A stretch of 64,000 nt of DNA from Holophagales bacterium (GCA_016699405.1 CP064972.1:4061501-4125500), one strand, 5' to 3'. Counted from the first letter of the stretch, positions 48,820-58,120 are shown. Numbers and translations: made by a program. The notes: a model not told the origin generated them from the letters alone.

Positions 48820-50244
48820 TCAATCGGCCGCGGACGCGTGGGCGCGCAAGAAGGTCTCGGGGCGGCTGAACACCTTGGCGATGTTCATCCCCTTGCGCAC
48901 CGCGCCGAGACCCACCTTGCCGGTGGCGAGCGCCGCGCCGAGTTGCAGCCAGGTGCGCACGCGGCCGCGATGACGGAAGCGCACCTCGAGAACGTGCCGC
49001 CAGAGCCGGGAGTACTCCTCGTAGAACTCGGCAAGCGGCAGCCGGGTCGGCAGCACCGCGTGGACGATGTCGAAGAGCTCCCAGTCGTCGGTGGTCACCC
49101 GGTCCCGCGCCTCGTTCCACAGGTCGGTTCCGGGCAGCGGCGTCAGCACCGAGAAACCGCTGTTGTAGGCACCGGTCCGTGAGATCCACTCGCGCAGGAG
49201 GGCAAAGTCGTCGTGATCCCAGGCCGGGTCAACGATGAAGTTCGGCGTGTAGCCGACGCCGAGGTCCTTGAGAATGCCGAGCGCCCGCTCGTTGTTCGAC
49301 GCCCGGTTCTGCTTGTTGATCGACGCGAGCCCCTGGTCCGTCACCGCCTCGAGCCCGAGGAAGATCGCGAGACTTCCGCATTCCTTCCACTGCTCGATGA
49401 CCTCCGGGAAGCGACAGATGATGTCGGTCCGCGTCTGCACCGTGAAGTACTTGCGGATGCCCGCGTCGCGAATGGCACGCGCCATCTCCAGGCTGCGCCT
49501 CGCGTCCATCCAGAAGATGTCGTCGGTGACGAAGACGTTCGGCGCCGAGATCGCCCGCAGCTCCTCGACCACCCGCGCCGGCGACTTGACGCGGAAGGAC
49601 GAGTGATGAAACTTCCACACCGAGCAGAAATTGCACTTGAACGGACAGCCGCGCGCCGTTTCGAGGAGGGCGAGCGGCTTGCGGAAGTTGATGTAGTACT
49701 CGGGGGCGTAGCGCTCGATCAGGTGCCGCGCCGGCGGCGCCAGCGAATCGAGGTCCTCGCGGAAGGGAATCGGCCCGGTCTCGTGCTGCGTGCCCCGGCG
49801 GTTCAGCACCAGTCCGGGCACAGACGCGGGGTCCGCACCCCGTTCGAGCGCCGCGGCGAGCGGCGGCATCGTCTCCTCGCCGTCCCCGACCGCCACGGCG
49901 TCGATCGCCGGGTGGGCGAACCAGGCGCTGTCGCGTGAGGCGTCGTGCCCTCCGACCACCAGGAAGGCACGCGGCATCTCCCGGCGCAGCCGTTCGGCCA
50001 GGCGCAGGGCACGCCGTCTCTCGGTGGTGAAGTTGCACTGCAGCCCCAGCAGATCGGGATCGAAGGCGGCACAGGCGGCGAGCCCGGCCTCTTCGCCGTC
50101 GATTCGCAGGTCGAAGACGCGGCAGAGATGCCCCGCCGCTTCGAGAGCCCCGGCAACACAGATCAGGCCGAGCGGCTCGACGAAGGTGAGCATCTCGAGT
50201 CCGAGGATCCCACCGACCGGCGCCTTGACCAGCGCAATGCGCAT
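48820..50244 (-). CDS. B12-binding radical SAM protein, HpnR-like
   Basis: A 474-aa class B radical SAM enzyme. The cobalamin-binding domain (about 1-150) begins LTFVEPLGLICVAGALEAAG, FDLRIDG and has LLGLQCNFTTERRRALRLAE and FLVVGGHDAS. The radical SAM core (about 190-390) has the three-Cys motif RGCPFKCNFCSVWKFHHSSF, then VFVTDDIFW, YFTVQTRTDIICRF and LAIFLGLEAVTDQGLASINK. The FTVQTRTD and FLGLEA strings, the EPLGL opening and the WKFHHSSFR tail resemble hopanoid C-3 methylase HpnR and HpnP-related enzymes, which methylate or modify hopanoids. The 3-methylhopanoid assignment is a resemblance only; no hopanoid gene is in view. Lone gene between photolyase and kup. Confidence 0.8.
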   Translation of the reverse strand: MRIALVKAPVGGILGLEMLTFVEPLGLICVAGALEAAGHLCRVFDLRIDGEEAGLAACAAFDPDLLGLQCNFTTERRRALRLAERLRREMPRAFLVVGGHDASRDSAWFAHPAIDAVAVGDGEETMPPLAAALERGADPASVPGLVLNRRGTQHETGPIPFREDLDSLAPPARHLIERYAPEYYINFRKPLALLETARGCPFKCNFCSVWKFHHSSFRVKSPARVVEELRAISAPNVFVTDDIFWMDARRSLEMARAIRDAGIRKYFTVQTRTDIICRFPEVIEQWKECGSLAIFLGLEAVTDQGLASINKQNRASNNERALGILKDLGVGYTPNFIVDPAWDHDDFALLREWISRTGAYNSGFSVLTPLPGTDLWNEARDRVTTDDWELFDIVHAVLPTRLPLAEFYEEYSRLWRHVLEVRFRHRGRVRTWLQLGAALATGKVGLGAVRKGMNIAKVFSRPETFLRAHASAAD

Positions 50245-50331
50245 GGCTCACCGCCCTTTCCGCAAGGAACTGGCGGGATTATGCCAGGAGCGGGCCCGGA
50301 ACGGGCCGTGGCGACGCGGGAAGCCGCGAAC

Positions 50332-52260
50332 CTAGAGCTCGACCTGGGAGCCGAGCTCGACGACGCGGTTGGGCGGCAGATGGAAGAACGCCGCTGGCGA
50401 CCGTGCGTTGTTCGTCAGGAAGGCGAAGAGCGACTTGCGCCAACGCGCCATCCCCGACTTGCCGCCGCGCAGCAGCGTCTCGCGACCGAGGAAGTAGCTG
50501 ACGTCGTTCATCGCCACCTGGAGGCCGTAGCGCTCGCAGCGCGCCAGCAGGCGCGGCACGTTGGCCGTCTCCATGAAGCCGTAGTGGCCGATGACGCGGT
50601 AGAAGCCCTGGCCGAGGTCGGTCACTTCGAGGTGATCGCGCTTGTCGATCCGCGGCACGCCCTCGGTGCGGACGGTCAGCAGCACGACCTTCTCGTGCAG
50701 CACCTTGTTGTGCTTGAAATGGTGCAGCAACACCGGCGGCGTGCCGCCGGTCGACGAGGTCATGAACACCGCCGTGCCCGGCACGCGGTGCGGCTTGCGG
50801 CGTTCGAGATCGACGAGGAAGGCGTCGATCGGGAAGCTGCTCTTCTCGAGCATCGCGGAGAGCTCGCGTCGGCCGCGCTTCCAGGTCACCATCAGGGTGA
50901 AGACCACCGCGCCGACGGCCAGCGGCACCCAGCCGCCGTGCAGGATCTTGTTGCTGTTGGCGAGCAGGAACGGCACCTCGGCGGAGAGCAGCAGGCCGAC
51001 GAGCGACCAGGTCTTCCACAGCGGCCATCCCCAGTGCAGGCGGATCACCGCGTAGAGCAGCAGCGTGGTGATCACCATCGTGCCCATCACCGCGATGCCG
51101 TAGGCCGCCGCCAGGTTGGTCGACTGGCGGAAGACCAGCACCAAGGTGATGCAGGCGACCATGAGGATCTTGTTGATCTCCGGGACGTAGATCTGGCCGC
51201 GCGCCTCTTCCGAGGTGTGGACGATGGTCAGTCGTGGGGAGAAGCCGAGTTGCACCGCCTGCTGCGCCAGCGAGAAGGCGCCCGAGATCAAGGCCTGCGA
51301 CGCGATCACCGTTGCCGCCGTGGCCACCACGACGAGCGGCAGCAGCATCGGCCCGGGAGCCAGCGCGTAGAACGGGTTGGCGAGGACCTGCTCTCCGCGC
51401 TCGAGGATCAGCGCCCCCTGACCGAAGTAGTTGAGCAGCAGCGCCGGAAAGACCAGGGTGAACCAGGCGAGGCGGATCGGCCGCCGGCCGAAATGCCCCA
51501 TGTCGGCGTAGAGCGCCTCGCTGCCGGTGAAGCAGAGCACGACGGCGCCGAGGATGAGGAAGCCGTGCAGACCGTTGTGGACGAAGAAGCGCACCGCATA
51601 CCGCGGGTCGAGCGCGGCGAGCACCTGCGGGGTGCGCAGGATGGCCGGCACCCCGGCCGCCGCGATGGCACCGAACCAGACGAGCATCGCCGGCCCGAAG
51701 ACCGCACCGATTCCCGCCGTACCGCGCTTCTGCACCAGGAAGAGGACGAAGAGGATGACCACCGTGATCGGCACGACGACAGGCCGGAAGAACGGCGTCG
51801 CCACCTCGAGGCCCTCGACCGCCGAAAGCACCGAGATCGCCGGGGTGATCATGCCGTCGGCGAAGAGCAGCGCCGCACCGAAGAGGCCGAGCGAGACGAG
51901 CACGATCCGGCGCCGCGCCCCGGTCTCGCCGCGCATCGGTGCCGCCCGCCCTTCGGTGACCAGCGCGAGGAGCGCCAGGATCCCGCCGTCGCCGTGGTTG
52001 TCGGCCCGCATGACGAAAGCGAGGTACTTGACCACGACGATCAGCGACAGCGACCAGAAGATTAGCGAGAGGATGCCGAGCACGTTGTCCAGGCCGAAGG
52101 GGACGCCGTGCGGCGGCAGGAAGCACTCCTTGACCGCATAGAGGGGGGAGGTGCCGATGTCGCCGTAGACGACGCCCAGAGCGCCGAGCGACAGGCGGAC
52201 GAGGTCGCGTCGATTGTGAATCGCGGGGGCGTGCCCGATATGAGAATCGGTGAGGGACAC
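50332..52260 (-). CDS. kup: KUP/HAK/KT family potassium transporter
   Basis: A 642-aa K+:H+ symporter. GTG 52260 (VSLTDSHIG) gives the usual family length; a farther upstream ATG at 52344 would add an Arg-rich tail. Landmarks: LSLGALGVVYGDIGTSPLYA, YLAFVMRADNHGDGGILALL, LLFADGMITPAISVLSAVEG, FTGSEALYADMGHFGRRPI, ALISGAFSLAQQAVQLGFSP and the TM helices after NLAAAYGIAVMGTMVITTLL. About twelve TM helices precede the C-terminal cytoplasmic domain (about 460-642), where FYRVIGHYGFMETANVPRLL and SYFLGRETL are characteristic. It takes up K+ under acid or low-K+ conditions. Divergent from the permease at 52403. Confidence 0.95.
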   Translation of the reverse strand: MSLTDSHIGHAPAIHNRRDLVRLSLGALGVVYGDIGTSPLYAVKECFLPPHGVPFGLDNVLGILSLIFWSLSLIVVVKYLAFVMRADNHGDGGILALLALVTEGRAAPMRGETGARRRIVLVSLGLFGAALLFADGMITPAISVLSAVEGLEVATPFFRPVVVPITVVILFVLFLVQKRGTAGIGAVFGPAMLVWFGAIAAAGVPAILRTPQVLAALDPRYAVRFFVHNGLHGFLILGAVVLCFTGSEALYADMGHFGRRPIRLAWFTLVFPALLLNYFGQGALILERGEQVLANPFYALAPGPMLLPLVVVATAATVIASQALISGAFSLAQQAVQLGFSPRLTIVHTSEEARGQIYVPEINKILMVACITLVLVFRQSTNLAAAYGIAVMGTMVITTLLLYAVIRLHWGWPLWKTWSLVGLLLSAEVPFLLANSNKILHGGWVPLAVGAVVFTLMVTWKRGRRELSAMLEKSSFPIDAFLVDLERRKPHRVPGTAVFMTSSTGGTPPVLLHHFKHNKVLHEKVVLLTVRTEGVPRIDKRDHLEVTDLGQGFYRVIGHYGFMETANVPRLLARCERYGLQVAMNDVSYFLGRETLLRGGKSGMARWRKSLFAFLTNNARSPAAFFHLPPNRVVELGSQVEL

Positions 52261-52384
52261 AGGGGATCTTCGACGGGATCGCTTCGAGGTGAGGGCTCGC
52301 CGGCCCTGGGGCGCGAGAATAGCGCCCCGCGCCTCGGGGTGCAACGGCAGGCGGTGGCGAACCGGGCGGACCGACTCCCACGGC

Positions 52385-52390
52385 TATACT
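52385..52390 (+). promoter_or_regulatory. -10 box (TATACT) 12 nt before the anion permease ATG
   Basis: TATACT matches five of six -10 positions. With start about seven bases downstream the 5' leader would be about six nucleotides, too short for a Shine-Dalgarno sequence. No clear -35 was seen. Confidence 0.45.
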
Positions 52391-52402
52391 GGCGCCCTCC
52401 CG

Positions 52403-53641
52403 ATGGCGCTCGATCCCCTGCCGCTGGCGCTCTTCGCGCTGACCTACCTCTTCCTGGCGCTCGGTCGCATCCGCGGACTGGCGCTCGACCGCACCGGTTT
52501 CGCCCTGCTCGGCGCCGTCGCCTTCCTCGCGACCAGCCGGATCTCGCTCGCCGAGGCCAAGGCGGCGATCGACGCCCCGACGCTGACCGTGCTCTTCGGG
52601 ATGATGCTGCTCTCCGCGCAGTACCAGCTCTCCGGGCTCTACGGTGCGATCGGCGAGCGCCTGGCGCGCGTCGCGAGCCCGCGCCGCCTGCTCGCCGGCA
52701 CGATCGCCGTCGCCGCCGCGCTCGCCGCCGTGCTGACCAACGACGTCGTCTGCTTCGCGCTCACGCCGCTCGTCGCCGCCGCGCTCCTGCGCACGCGCCT
52801 CGACCCGGTGCCCTTCCTGCTCGCCATCGCCTGCGCCACCAACCTCGGCTCGGCGCTGACCCCGATCGGCAATCCGCAGAACATCCTCATCGCGCAGCAG
52901 CTCGGCCTCGGCTTCCTGCCGTTCGTCGCCGTCTGCGCCGTGCCGGCCCTGCTGTCGCTGGTGGCCACGTACCTGCTGCTCGCCCGGCGTCTCGGCGCGC
53001 GCGTTGATCCGGACGTCGGGCCGGGCGTCGGCCCGCTGCCGCGGTGCGAGCCCCGCCCTGAAACGCCGCCGCTCGACCGAGCCGAAGCGCTCAAGGCGAT
53101 CGTCCTGACGCTCGTCGCCATCGTCCTCTTCCTCACCCCGACCGCCGCCCACCTGACCGCTCTGGCGGTCGCCGGTGTGGTGCTGACCAGCCGCAAGATG
53201 CACACGCGGACGATGCTCGGCCTGGTCGACTGGCAGATGCTGGCGCTCTTCGTCGCCCTCTTCGTGGTGACCCGCGGCCTCGAGCTCTCGGGTTGGGCCG
53301 ACGCGGCGCGCGACACGCTCGCCGGAGCCGGACTGCCGCTCGACCGCCCGGCGGTCCTCGTGCCGGTGGTCGCGGGGCTCGGCACCGTCGTCGGCAACGT
53401 ACCGGCGGTCATGCTCCTGCTGCGCTTCGTCCCGCCGGCGCCCCACGTCGGCTACGCACTGGCCCTCGCCAGCACCTTCGCCGGCAACGCCGTGCTCGTC
53501 GGCTCGATCGCCAACCTCATCGTCGTCGAACAGGCCGCCCGTCTCGGCATCGCGATCTCCTTCCGCGACCACCTGCGCGTCGGCCTGCCGGTCACCCTCG
53601 TCTCGCTGACCCTCGCCTGCCTGACGCTGCTGGTGCTCTGA
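52403..53641 (+). CDS. ArsB/NhaD-type anion or Na+ permease
   Basis: A 412-aa inner-membrane protein with about eleven TM segments; ATG 52403 (MALDPLPLAL). It belongs to the IT superfamily (ArsB/NhaD/SLC13). Hallmarks are the repeated hairpin regions LTNDVVCFALTPLVAAALL and TNLGSALTPIGNPQNILIAQ in the first half, and GNVPAVMLLLRF and STFAGNAVLVGSIANLIVVE in the second, the two-fold pattern GSxxTPxGNPQN / AGNxxLxGSIAN. Such proteins move arsenite, sodium or dicarboxylates. No arsenic genes are present, and GNPQN near-matches are typical of the uncharacterised YbiR/ArsB-like group. Divergent from kup with 142 nt between, suggesting ion homeostasis. Confidence 0.85.
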   Translation: MALDPLPLALFALTYLFLALGRIRGLALDRTGFALLGAVAFLATSRISLAEAKAAIDAPTLTVLFGMMLLSAQYQLSGLYGAIGERLARVASPRRLLAGTIAVAAALAAVLTNDVVCFALTPLVAAALLRTRLDPVPFLLAIACATNLGSALTPIGNPQNILIAQQLGLGFLPFVAVCAVPALLSLVATYLLLARRLGARVDPDVGPGVGPLPRCEPRPETPPLDRAEALKAIVLTLVAIVLFLTPTAAHLTALAVAGVVLTSRKMHTRTMLGLVDWQMLALFVALFVVTRGLELSGWADAARDTLAGAGLPLDRPAVLVPVVAGLGTVVGNVPAVMLLLRFVPPAPHVGYALALASTFAGNAVLVGSIANLIVVEQAARLGIAISFRDHLRVGLPVTLVSLTLACLTLLVL

Positions 53642-53656
53642 GACGGCACTCCGCTC

Positions 53657-54268
53657 TCAGTCGACCCCGTCGGGCGGCGCCTCGAGGGTGCCGAGGCCGA
53701 GGCGTTCGAGGAGGTTCTGCACGATGCGTGCGGTGACGCCCCAGATCTGGCGGCGGCCGAAGTGGTAGATGCGCAGCATGCGCGGCTCGCCGTTGAAGAC
53801 GATGCGGCGGTCTTCGATCAGGCGCGGGTCGGCGAGCGCCCGCAGCGGCACCGAGAAGACCTCGGCGATCTCGTCGGGGTTCGCTTCGGCGACCAGCGGC
53901 GAGGGCACGGCACCGACGCAGGGGATGATGCGGAAGCCGCTCGGCGTCTCGGCCTCGTCGAGCTCGCCGAGGTGCAGGATCGTCCCGGCGACGATGCCGA
54001 TCTCCTCTTCGGTCTCGCGCACCGCCGCCTCCCAGGCGCCCTCCCCCACCTCCCGCGCGCCGCCCGGGAACGCGATCTGGCTGCGGTGCAGGGCGAGGAA
54101 CTCGGAGCGTTGGGTCAAGACCGTCCAGAGCTCCCCCGCCTCGACGTAGAGCGGCACGAGCACCGAGGCCTGACGCATCTCCTTCGGACCGAGCCGCCGC
54201 GGGGGCGGGCTCGCGAGAAGGTCGCGGACCTCTTCGATCCAACTGCGGGGCACCGGGCGCGAGCTCAC
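53657..54268 (-). CDS. NUDIX hydrolase, CoA pyrophosphatase (NudL-like)
   Basis: A 203-aa enzyme starting at GTG 54268 in a GTGA overlap with the preceding gene; AAGGAG lies about nine bases upstream. The NUDIX box GGAREVGEGAWEAAVRETEE continuing EIGI fits GX5EX7REUXEEXGU. Just before it the CoA-type element SQIAFPGG, and the segment RQASVLVPLY, are the UPF0035 features of the NudL/PCD1 group, which hydrolyse CoA and related pyrophosphates. Residues after the box (ETPSGFRIIPCVGAV, IWGVTARIVQNLLERLGL) match the family C-terminus. Last gene of the nine-gene operon. A general housecleaning role is expected. Confidence 0.9.
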   Translation of the reverse strand: MSSRPVPRSWIEEVRDLLASPPPRRLGPKEMRQASVLVPLYVEAGELWTVLTQRSEFLALHRSQIAFPGGAREVGEGAWEAAVRETEEEIGIVAGTILHLGELDEAETPSGFRIIPCVGAVPSPLVAEANPDEIAEVFSVPLRALADPRLIEDRRIVFNGEPRMLRIYHFGRRQIWGVTARIVQNLLERLGLGTLEAPPDGVD

Positions 54269-55899
54269 GTCGGGGGTTCTCCTTCGGGAACTGCCGGTCG
54301 GGCCAGCGACAGCGCGAACGGCAGGGGCGCCGGCTTGCCGGCGGGCAGGTGGATGCGGACGGGATAGACGAGCACCGGCTCGTCGCTCCACGCCGTGGGG
54401 TGACGACGCACCGGGCGGTCGAGCTGGAGATCGAAGGCCACCGCGCCACCGGGGCGGAAGGTGGTGTTGCCGGCACGTGCCCCGTCGACGACGAGCTCCG
54501 TCGGCGCCTGGCCGCCGAACTCGAGGCGCAGCAGGGTGAGCCGACGCGGACTCAGCACCATCAGCTCGGCGTGCGCGTCGCCCATCATCTCGAGCCCGCG
54601 AGCGCCCTCCCAGACCGCCGGGCCGGCGGCGCGCAGGCGCACCCCCGCCTGCAGCACCTCCGCGGTTTCGGGCAGACGCTGCAGCGTGCTCTCCAGCGGC
54701 AGGCGCGACAGCAGCTCACGTGCCGGTCCACGACCGACGGCGAGGCCGGGAGCTCCGGCACGCGGGGCGAGCCAGAGGGGCCAGAGCAGCGCCCCGGCAA
54801 CGACCGCGACGCCGAGCCAGACGGCGCGCGCCACCGGGCGACCGGGCCAGAGCCAGAGCGCCGCGACCGCCGGCAGGAGCGCCAAGCTCGCCGGACCGAC
54901 TTCGCTGCCCGCCCAATCGTAGGGATCGAGCAGGAGCCGCATCGCGAAGGAGAGCGCGACGGCCATCGGCAGCGTCGACCGCGCATTGCTCCGCGTGGCC
55001 GCGGCGGCGAGCGCGACGACCGGCAGGTACCAGGGCAGCAGCCCCACGTGGCGTCCCGCCGCGAGCGCGACGAGGTTCCATCCGAGGAGCGCACGATCGA
55101 ACGACGGATGCGGCGCCGTCCACTGCGGCCCGGCGACCGCCAGCGCGCCGGCGACCGCGACGACGGCCCCGGCGAGCGTGGCGCCGATCCGTCGACCGCG
55201 CGCCGCGGGCTCGCCCGCCGCGGCGGCGAACGCCAGCGCCGGCCAGAGGAGCGGCAGGAGCGTCGCGTCGTCGGCAACGGCCAGGCCGACCAGAGCACCG
55301 CCGAGAGCGGACCGGAGGAGCGCCTTCGCCGACGTTCCGCCGCCCGCGCCGCCGTAGACGGTGTCGAGCGTTCCAGGCCAGGTCGCACCGCCGCGGGCGA
55401 GCGCTAGCCCTCCGGCCACGAGCAGGGAGAGGACACTCCACGGCCCGAAGCGGAACGGCGCGTGGAAGGCGACCGATCCGGCGAGGGCCAGGGCAACGAG
55501 CAGCGGCGCCGAGGGGCCGACTCGTCGATTCGCCCAGGCGGCCGAGCAGGCGGCAAGCGCCAAGGCCAGCGCGCTGCCGAGGAAGATCCCGCGCCGCCCC
55601 GCCAGACGGACGAACGGCGAAAGCGCCGCGGCGGAGACCGCGGGAACGGCGAGCCGGTCGCCCCCCTCGAGCACCTCGGGCGACTCGGCCGGAAAGCCCC
55701 AGGTCGAACGGAAGCGCTCGCGATCCGACGCCTCCAGCCGCAGGTCGCCGTCGCGCGCCAGGCTTTCGACCGCGAGCGCAAAGGTCGTCTCGGGGCCGAG
55801 CGCCGGGCCGGTGGCCGGGCCGGCGTAGAGCGCCGCTCCGCCGACCAGCGCCAGCAGCAGGAGCGCGAGCGATCCCCACGCAAGGCGCTCCGATGTCAC
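54265..55899 (-). CDS. Polytopic membrane protein of unknown function
   Basis: A 544-aa protein starting at GTG 55899 in a GTGA overlap with the glycosyltransferase gene. About ten TM segments cover residues 8-400 (LALLLLALVGGAALYAG, GSALALALAACSAAWAN, SVLSLLVAGGLALARGG, ATLAGAVVAVAGALAVAGPQ, LLPWYLPVVALAAAAT). The first periplasmic loop has acidic residues after a long stretch (FALAVESLARDGDLRLEASD), reminiscent of GT-C proteins. Residues about 420-540 are a soluble beta-rich domain (SPRRLTLLRLEFGGQAPTEL, FDLQLDRPVRRHPTA, EPVLVYPVRIHLPA). I do not recognise a family; coupling with a GT4 enzyme suggests cell-envelope glycan work, but catalytic residues cannot be assigned. Confidence 0.75.
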   Translation of the reverse strand: MTSERLAWGSLALLLLALVGGAALYAGPATGPALGPETTFALAVESLARDGDLRLEASDRERFRSTWGFPAESPEVLEGGDRLAVPAVSAAALSPFVRLAGRRGIFLGSALALALAACSAAWANRRVGPSAPLLVALALAGSVAFHAPFRFGPWSVLSLLVAGGLALARGGATWPGTLDTVYGGAGGGTSAKALLRSALGGALVGLAVADDATLLPLLWPALAFAAAAGEPAARGRRIGATLAGAVVAVAGALAVAGPQWTAPHPSFDRALLGWNLVALAAGRHVGLLPWYLPVVALAAAATRSNARSTLPMAVALSFAMRLLLDPYDWAGSEVGPASLALLPAVAALWLWPGRPVARAVWLGVAVVAGALLWPLWLAPRAGAPGLAVGRGPARELLSRLPLESTLQRLPETAEVLQAGVRLRAAGPAVWEGARGLEMMGDAHAELMVLSPRRLTLLRLEFGGQAPTELVVDGARAGNTTFRPGGAVAFDLQLDRPVRRHPTAWSDEPVLVYPVRIHLPAGKPAPLPFALSLARPAVPEGEPPT

Positions 55900-57482
55900 A
55901 GCTCGGCCTCCCAGACCGGCCCGCCGAGGCGGGAGAACGACGCCGCGCCGAGCACGTGCGGCTCGACGTGGAGTCGAGCCGGACCGAGCGGGCGACGCAA
56001 CTCGAACGTCACCTCGAGCGTCTCGCCGGGCGCGAGATCGCGCGGCAGCGCGAGCCAGGGCCGACCGGCGAGTCGATCCCCGCGCGGCGTGTCGAGGCGA
56101 ACCTCGATCGCCACCCCGCCAGCGCCGCTCTCGCCGGCCATCCAGGTCGCTCGCGAGCGGTTCCTCAGTCGCAGTCGCAGCGTGCGTCGCTCGCCGCCGG
56201 GCCACGGCGCCTCCGCCCCGAGCAACTCGAGATCGCCCGGCAGCTCCCCCCAGGTGAGCGTCGACGGCGGCGGCACGACCACGGCGGAATCGCCCGGCGG
56301 CTCGGCCGCCGCGAGCTCTTCGCACGCCGCGGCGATGGCGCGCGCCGCGCGCGCCGGATCGTGCTCGCTGGCCACGTAGCGGCGTGCCGCCTCCCGCATC
56401 GCCGCGAGCGCTCCCGGCGCACCGAGCAGCTCACGCAGCGCCGCGGCGAGTCGATCACTTTCTCCCTCTCCTGGGGCGAGGCGCACGGCGATCTCCGCCG
56501 GAAGCTCGGCGAACTGTGCGTAATCCGAGACGATCACCGGCCGCCCGAGCGCCAGCACCCGCAGGAGCGACGCCGAGGTCTCCCCTGCCGTCGGGTAGCG
56601 CAGGTTGAGCGCCAGGTCGCAGGCAGCGATGCCGGCCTCGAGCTCTTCGTAGGAGAGGAACCCGGTGACGTGCACGCGCTCGGCCACGCCGGCCTCGCGC
56701 GCTTCGCGGTCGTAGAAGACGTAAGGCGAGAGCTCGCCGGCGACGAGCAGGTGGACGCGCTCGAGCCCCGGCGCCGCCAACGCGCGGATCACCACGTCGG
56801 TCCGCTTGATCGGCGTCTGGAAACCGAACGAGCCGACGAGCGGCGCCTCGAGCGGGATGCCGAGCCGAGCGCGCAGCCGCCGTCCCGCGCTGTCGTCGGC
56901 CGCGGGAGGCAGCGGGATGCCCATCGGCACCGCGCGTACCGCGAGCTCGGCGTCCTCCTCGCGCAGCAGCGCCGCCGCCCACGCGCTGTGCACCAGGACG
57001 CCGCGCTGCCGGCGCGCCAGCGCACGATTGGCCAGCAGCGCGAACTGTGCCGCCTCGCCGAAGCCGCCGAAGCGCACCGGGCGCGCCACCACCTCGCCCA
57101 CCCACCCGTGGTCGCGCGCCAGCTCGGCGGCGTAACCCTCCCAGTCGCCCTGTCCCGCCGTGCGGTCGAGCAGGAAGTGGTGCAGCACGAGGTCGTGCAG
57201 GGTGAGCACCCCCGGCAGGCGCCACGCCGTCTCGAGCACCGTGGCGTGGTAGCGGTTGTTCCCCATCTGGTAGAGCGGCAGACGCCCGCCTTCGCCGCAG
57301 CGGGCGAGCTCGGCGGGTCGCCACCGCTCCTCCATCTCCGCCGAGACCTCCTGCCCCGGCAGGCGGAGGACGCGCAGGTCGGCCACCGCCGCGAGGTGCG
57401 GCAGCAGGTCGCGGCTGTAGTCGGAGATCCCCGACCGCACCGGCGGCAACGGCGAGACGTAGTCGAGCGCGATCCGGCCCAT
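55896..57482 (-). CDS. GT4-type glycosyltransferase with C-terminal beta domain
   Basis: A 528-aa GT-B enzyme. N-lobe: IALDYVSPLPPVRSGISDYS, a typical donor/acceptor loop, then TLHDLVLHHFLLDR. C-lobe about 205-390: GSFGFQTPIKRTDVVIRALA, VTGFLSYEELEAGIAACDLA, LNLRYPTAGETSASLLRVLA and SDYAQFAELP, with the GETSAS acidic residue of the E-X7-E-like nucleotide-sugar site. Residues about 410-528 are an extra beta-sandwich-like domain (RRTLRLRLRNRSRATWMAGE, GETLEVTFELRRPLGPARLH) not normal for GT4 enzymes. Follows the methyltransferase by 12 nt; likely builds an envelope polysaccharide or glycolipid. Confidence 0.88.
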   Translation of the reverse strand: MGRIALDYVSPLPPVRSGISDYSRDLLPHLAAVADLRVLRLPGQEVSAEMEERWRPAELARCGEGGRLPLYQMGNNRYHATVLETAWRLPGVLTLHDLVLHHFLLDRTAGQGDWEGYAAELARDHGWVGEVVARPVRFGGFGEAAQFALLANRALARRQRGVLVHSAWAAALLREEDAELAVRAVPMGIPLPPAADDSAGRRLRARLGIPLEAPLVGSFGFQTPIKRTDVVIRALAAPGLERVHLLVAGELSPYVFYDREAREAGVAERVHVTGFLSYEELEAGIAACDLALNLRYPTAGETSASLLRVLALGRPVIVSDYAQFAELPAEIAVRLAPGEGESDRLAAALRELLGAPGALAAMREAARRYVASEHDPARAARAIAAACEELAAAEPPGDSAVVVPPPSTLTWGELPGDLELLGAEAPWPGGERRTLRLRLRNRSRATWMAGESGAGGVAIEVRLDTPRGDRLAGRPWLALPRDLAPGETLEVTFELRRPLGPARLHVEPHVLGAASFSRLGGPVWEAEL

Positions 57483-57494
57483 CGGCCGGTCAGC

Positions 57495-58118
57495 CTAGCA
57501 GAGGGTCGGCAGCGGGCCGCGCTCGAGCGCCGCGAGCTCGTCGGCCCGCTCGGCCGGGAGATAGCACTGCAGCCCGCACGAGACCAGTCCGAGGCGCGCG
57601 AAACGCTCGCGGTACCAGGCGTCGCTCCGGCGGTGGAAGCCCTGCAGGTCGCCTTCGACCTCGTCTTCGGCGCAGAGCGCCGCGAGATGCGCCACCCCGC
57701 CGGTGAGTCGCGAGAGCGCCGGCAGCCCGGCGTGGATCTCGTCCTCCTCGAGGTAGTGCAGGACGTCGCTGCAGACCACGAGATCGAACGGCCCGCGGTC
57801 ACGCGACGGGAGGTCGAGGTCGGGCAGGTCGGCGAAGGAGACGAGACGGAGGTTGCGCCGCGCTCCGAATCGCGTGACCGCATCGACCGAGGAGTCGAGC
57901 CCGAGGTAGCGCACCCGCGGCCGCAGCCGGCGCAGCGGGGCGAGCCAACGCCCCTCGCCGCAGCCGACGTCGAGCACCGTGCGCAGCGGCCGCTCGAGCA
58001 CGTATTCGGCGAGCGCCACCACCGCCGCGACTCGCCGCGCGAGCTCGCCCGGCGTCTCGATCCGCCGGCGCGGATCGCGGTACCAGCGGTCGAAGTAGGC
58101 GCGGTCGTAGCGCTTCAC
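57495..58118 (-). CDS. Class I SAM-dependent methyltransferase
   Basis: A 207-aa Rossmann-fold methyltransferase. Motif I VLDVGCGEGRWLAPL at about 48-62, motif II YLGLDSSVDAV, motif III/IV FDLVVCSDVLHYLEEDE. N-terminus YDRAYFDRWYRDPRRRIETP resembles methyltransferases of polysaccharide clusters. Starts two bases after the prfB stop and precedes the GT4 gene, so a glycan-modification role is more likely than RF2 methylation. Note that the usual RF2 glutamine methylase, PrmC, has an NPPY motif which this protein lacks. Confidence 0.88.
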   Translation of the reverse strand: MKRYDRAYFDRWYRDPRRRIETPGELARRVAAVVALAEYVLERPLRTVLDVGCGEGRWLAPLRRLRPRVRYLGLDSSVDAVTRFGARRNLRLVSFADLPDLDLPSRDRGPFDLVVCSDVLHYLEEDEIHAGLPALSRLTGGVAHLAALCAEDEVEGDLQGFHRRSDAWYRERFARLGLVSCGLQCYLPAERADELAALERGPLPTLC

Positions 58119-58120
58119 GA

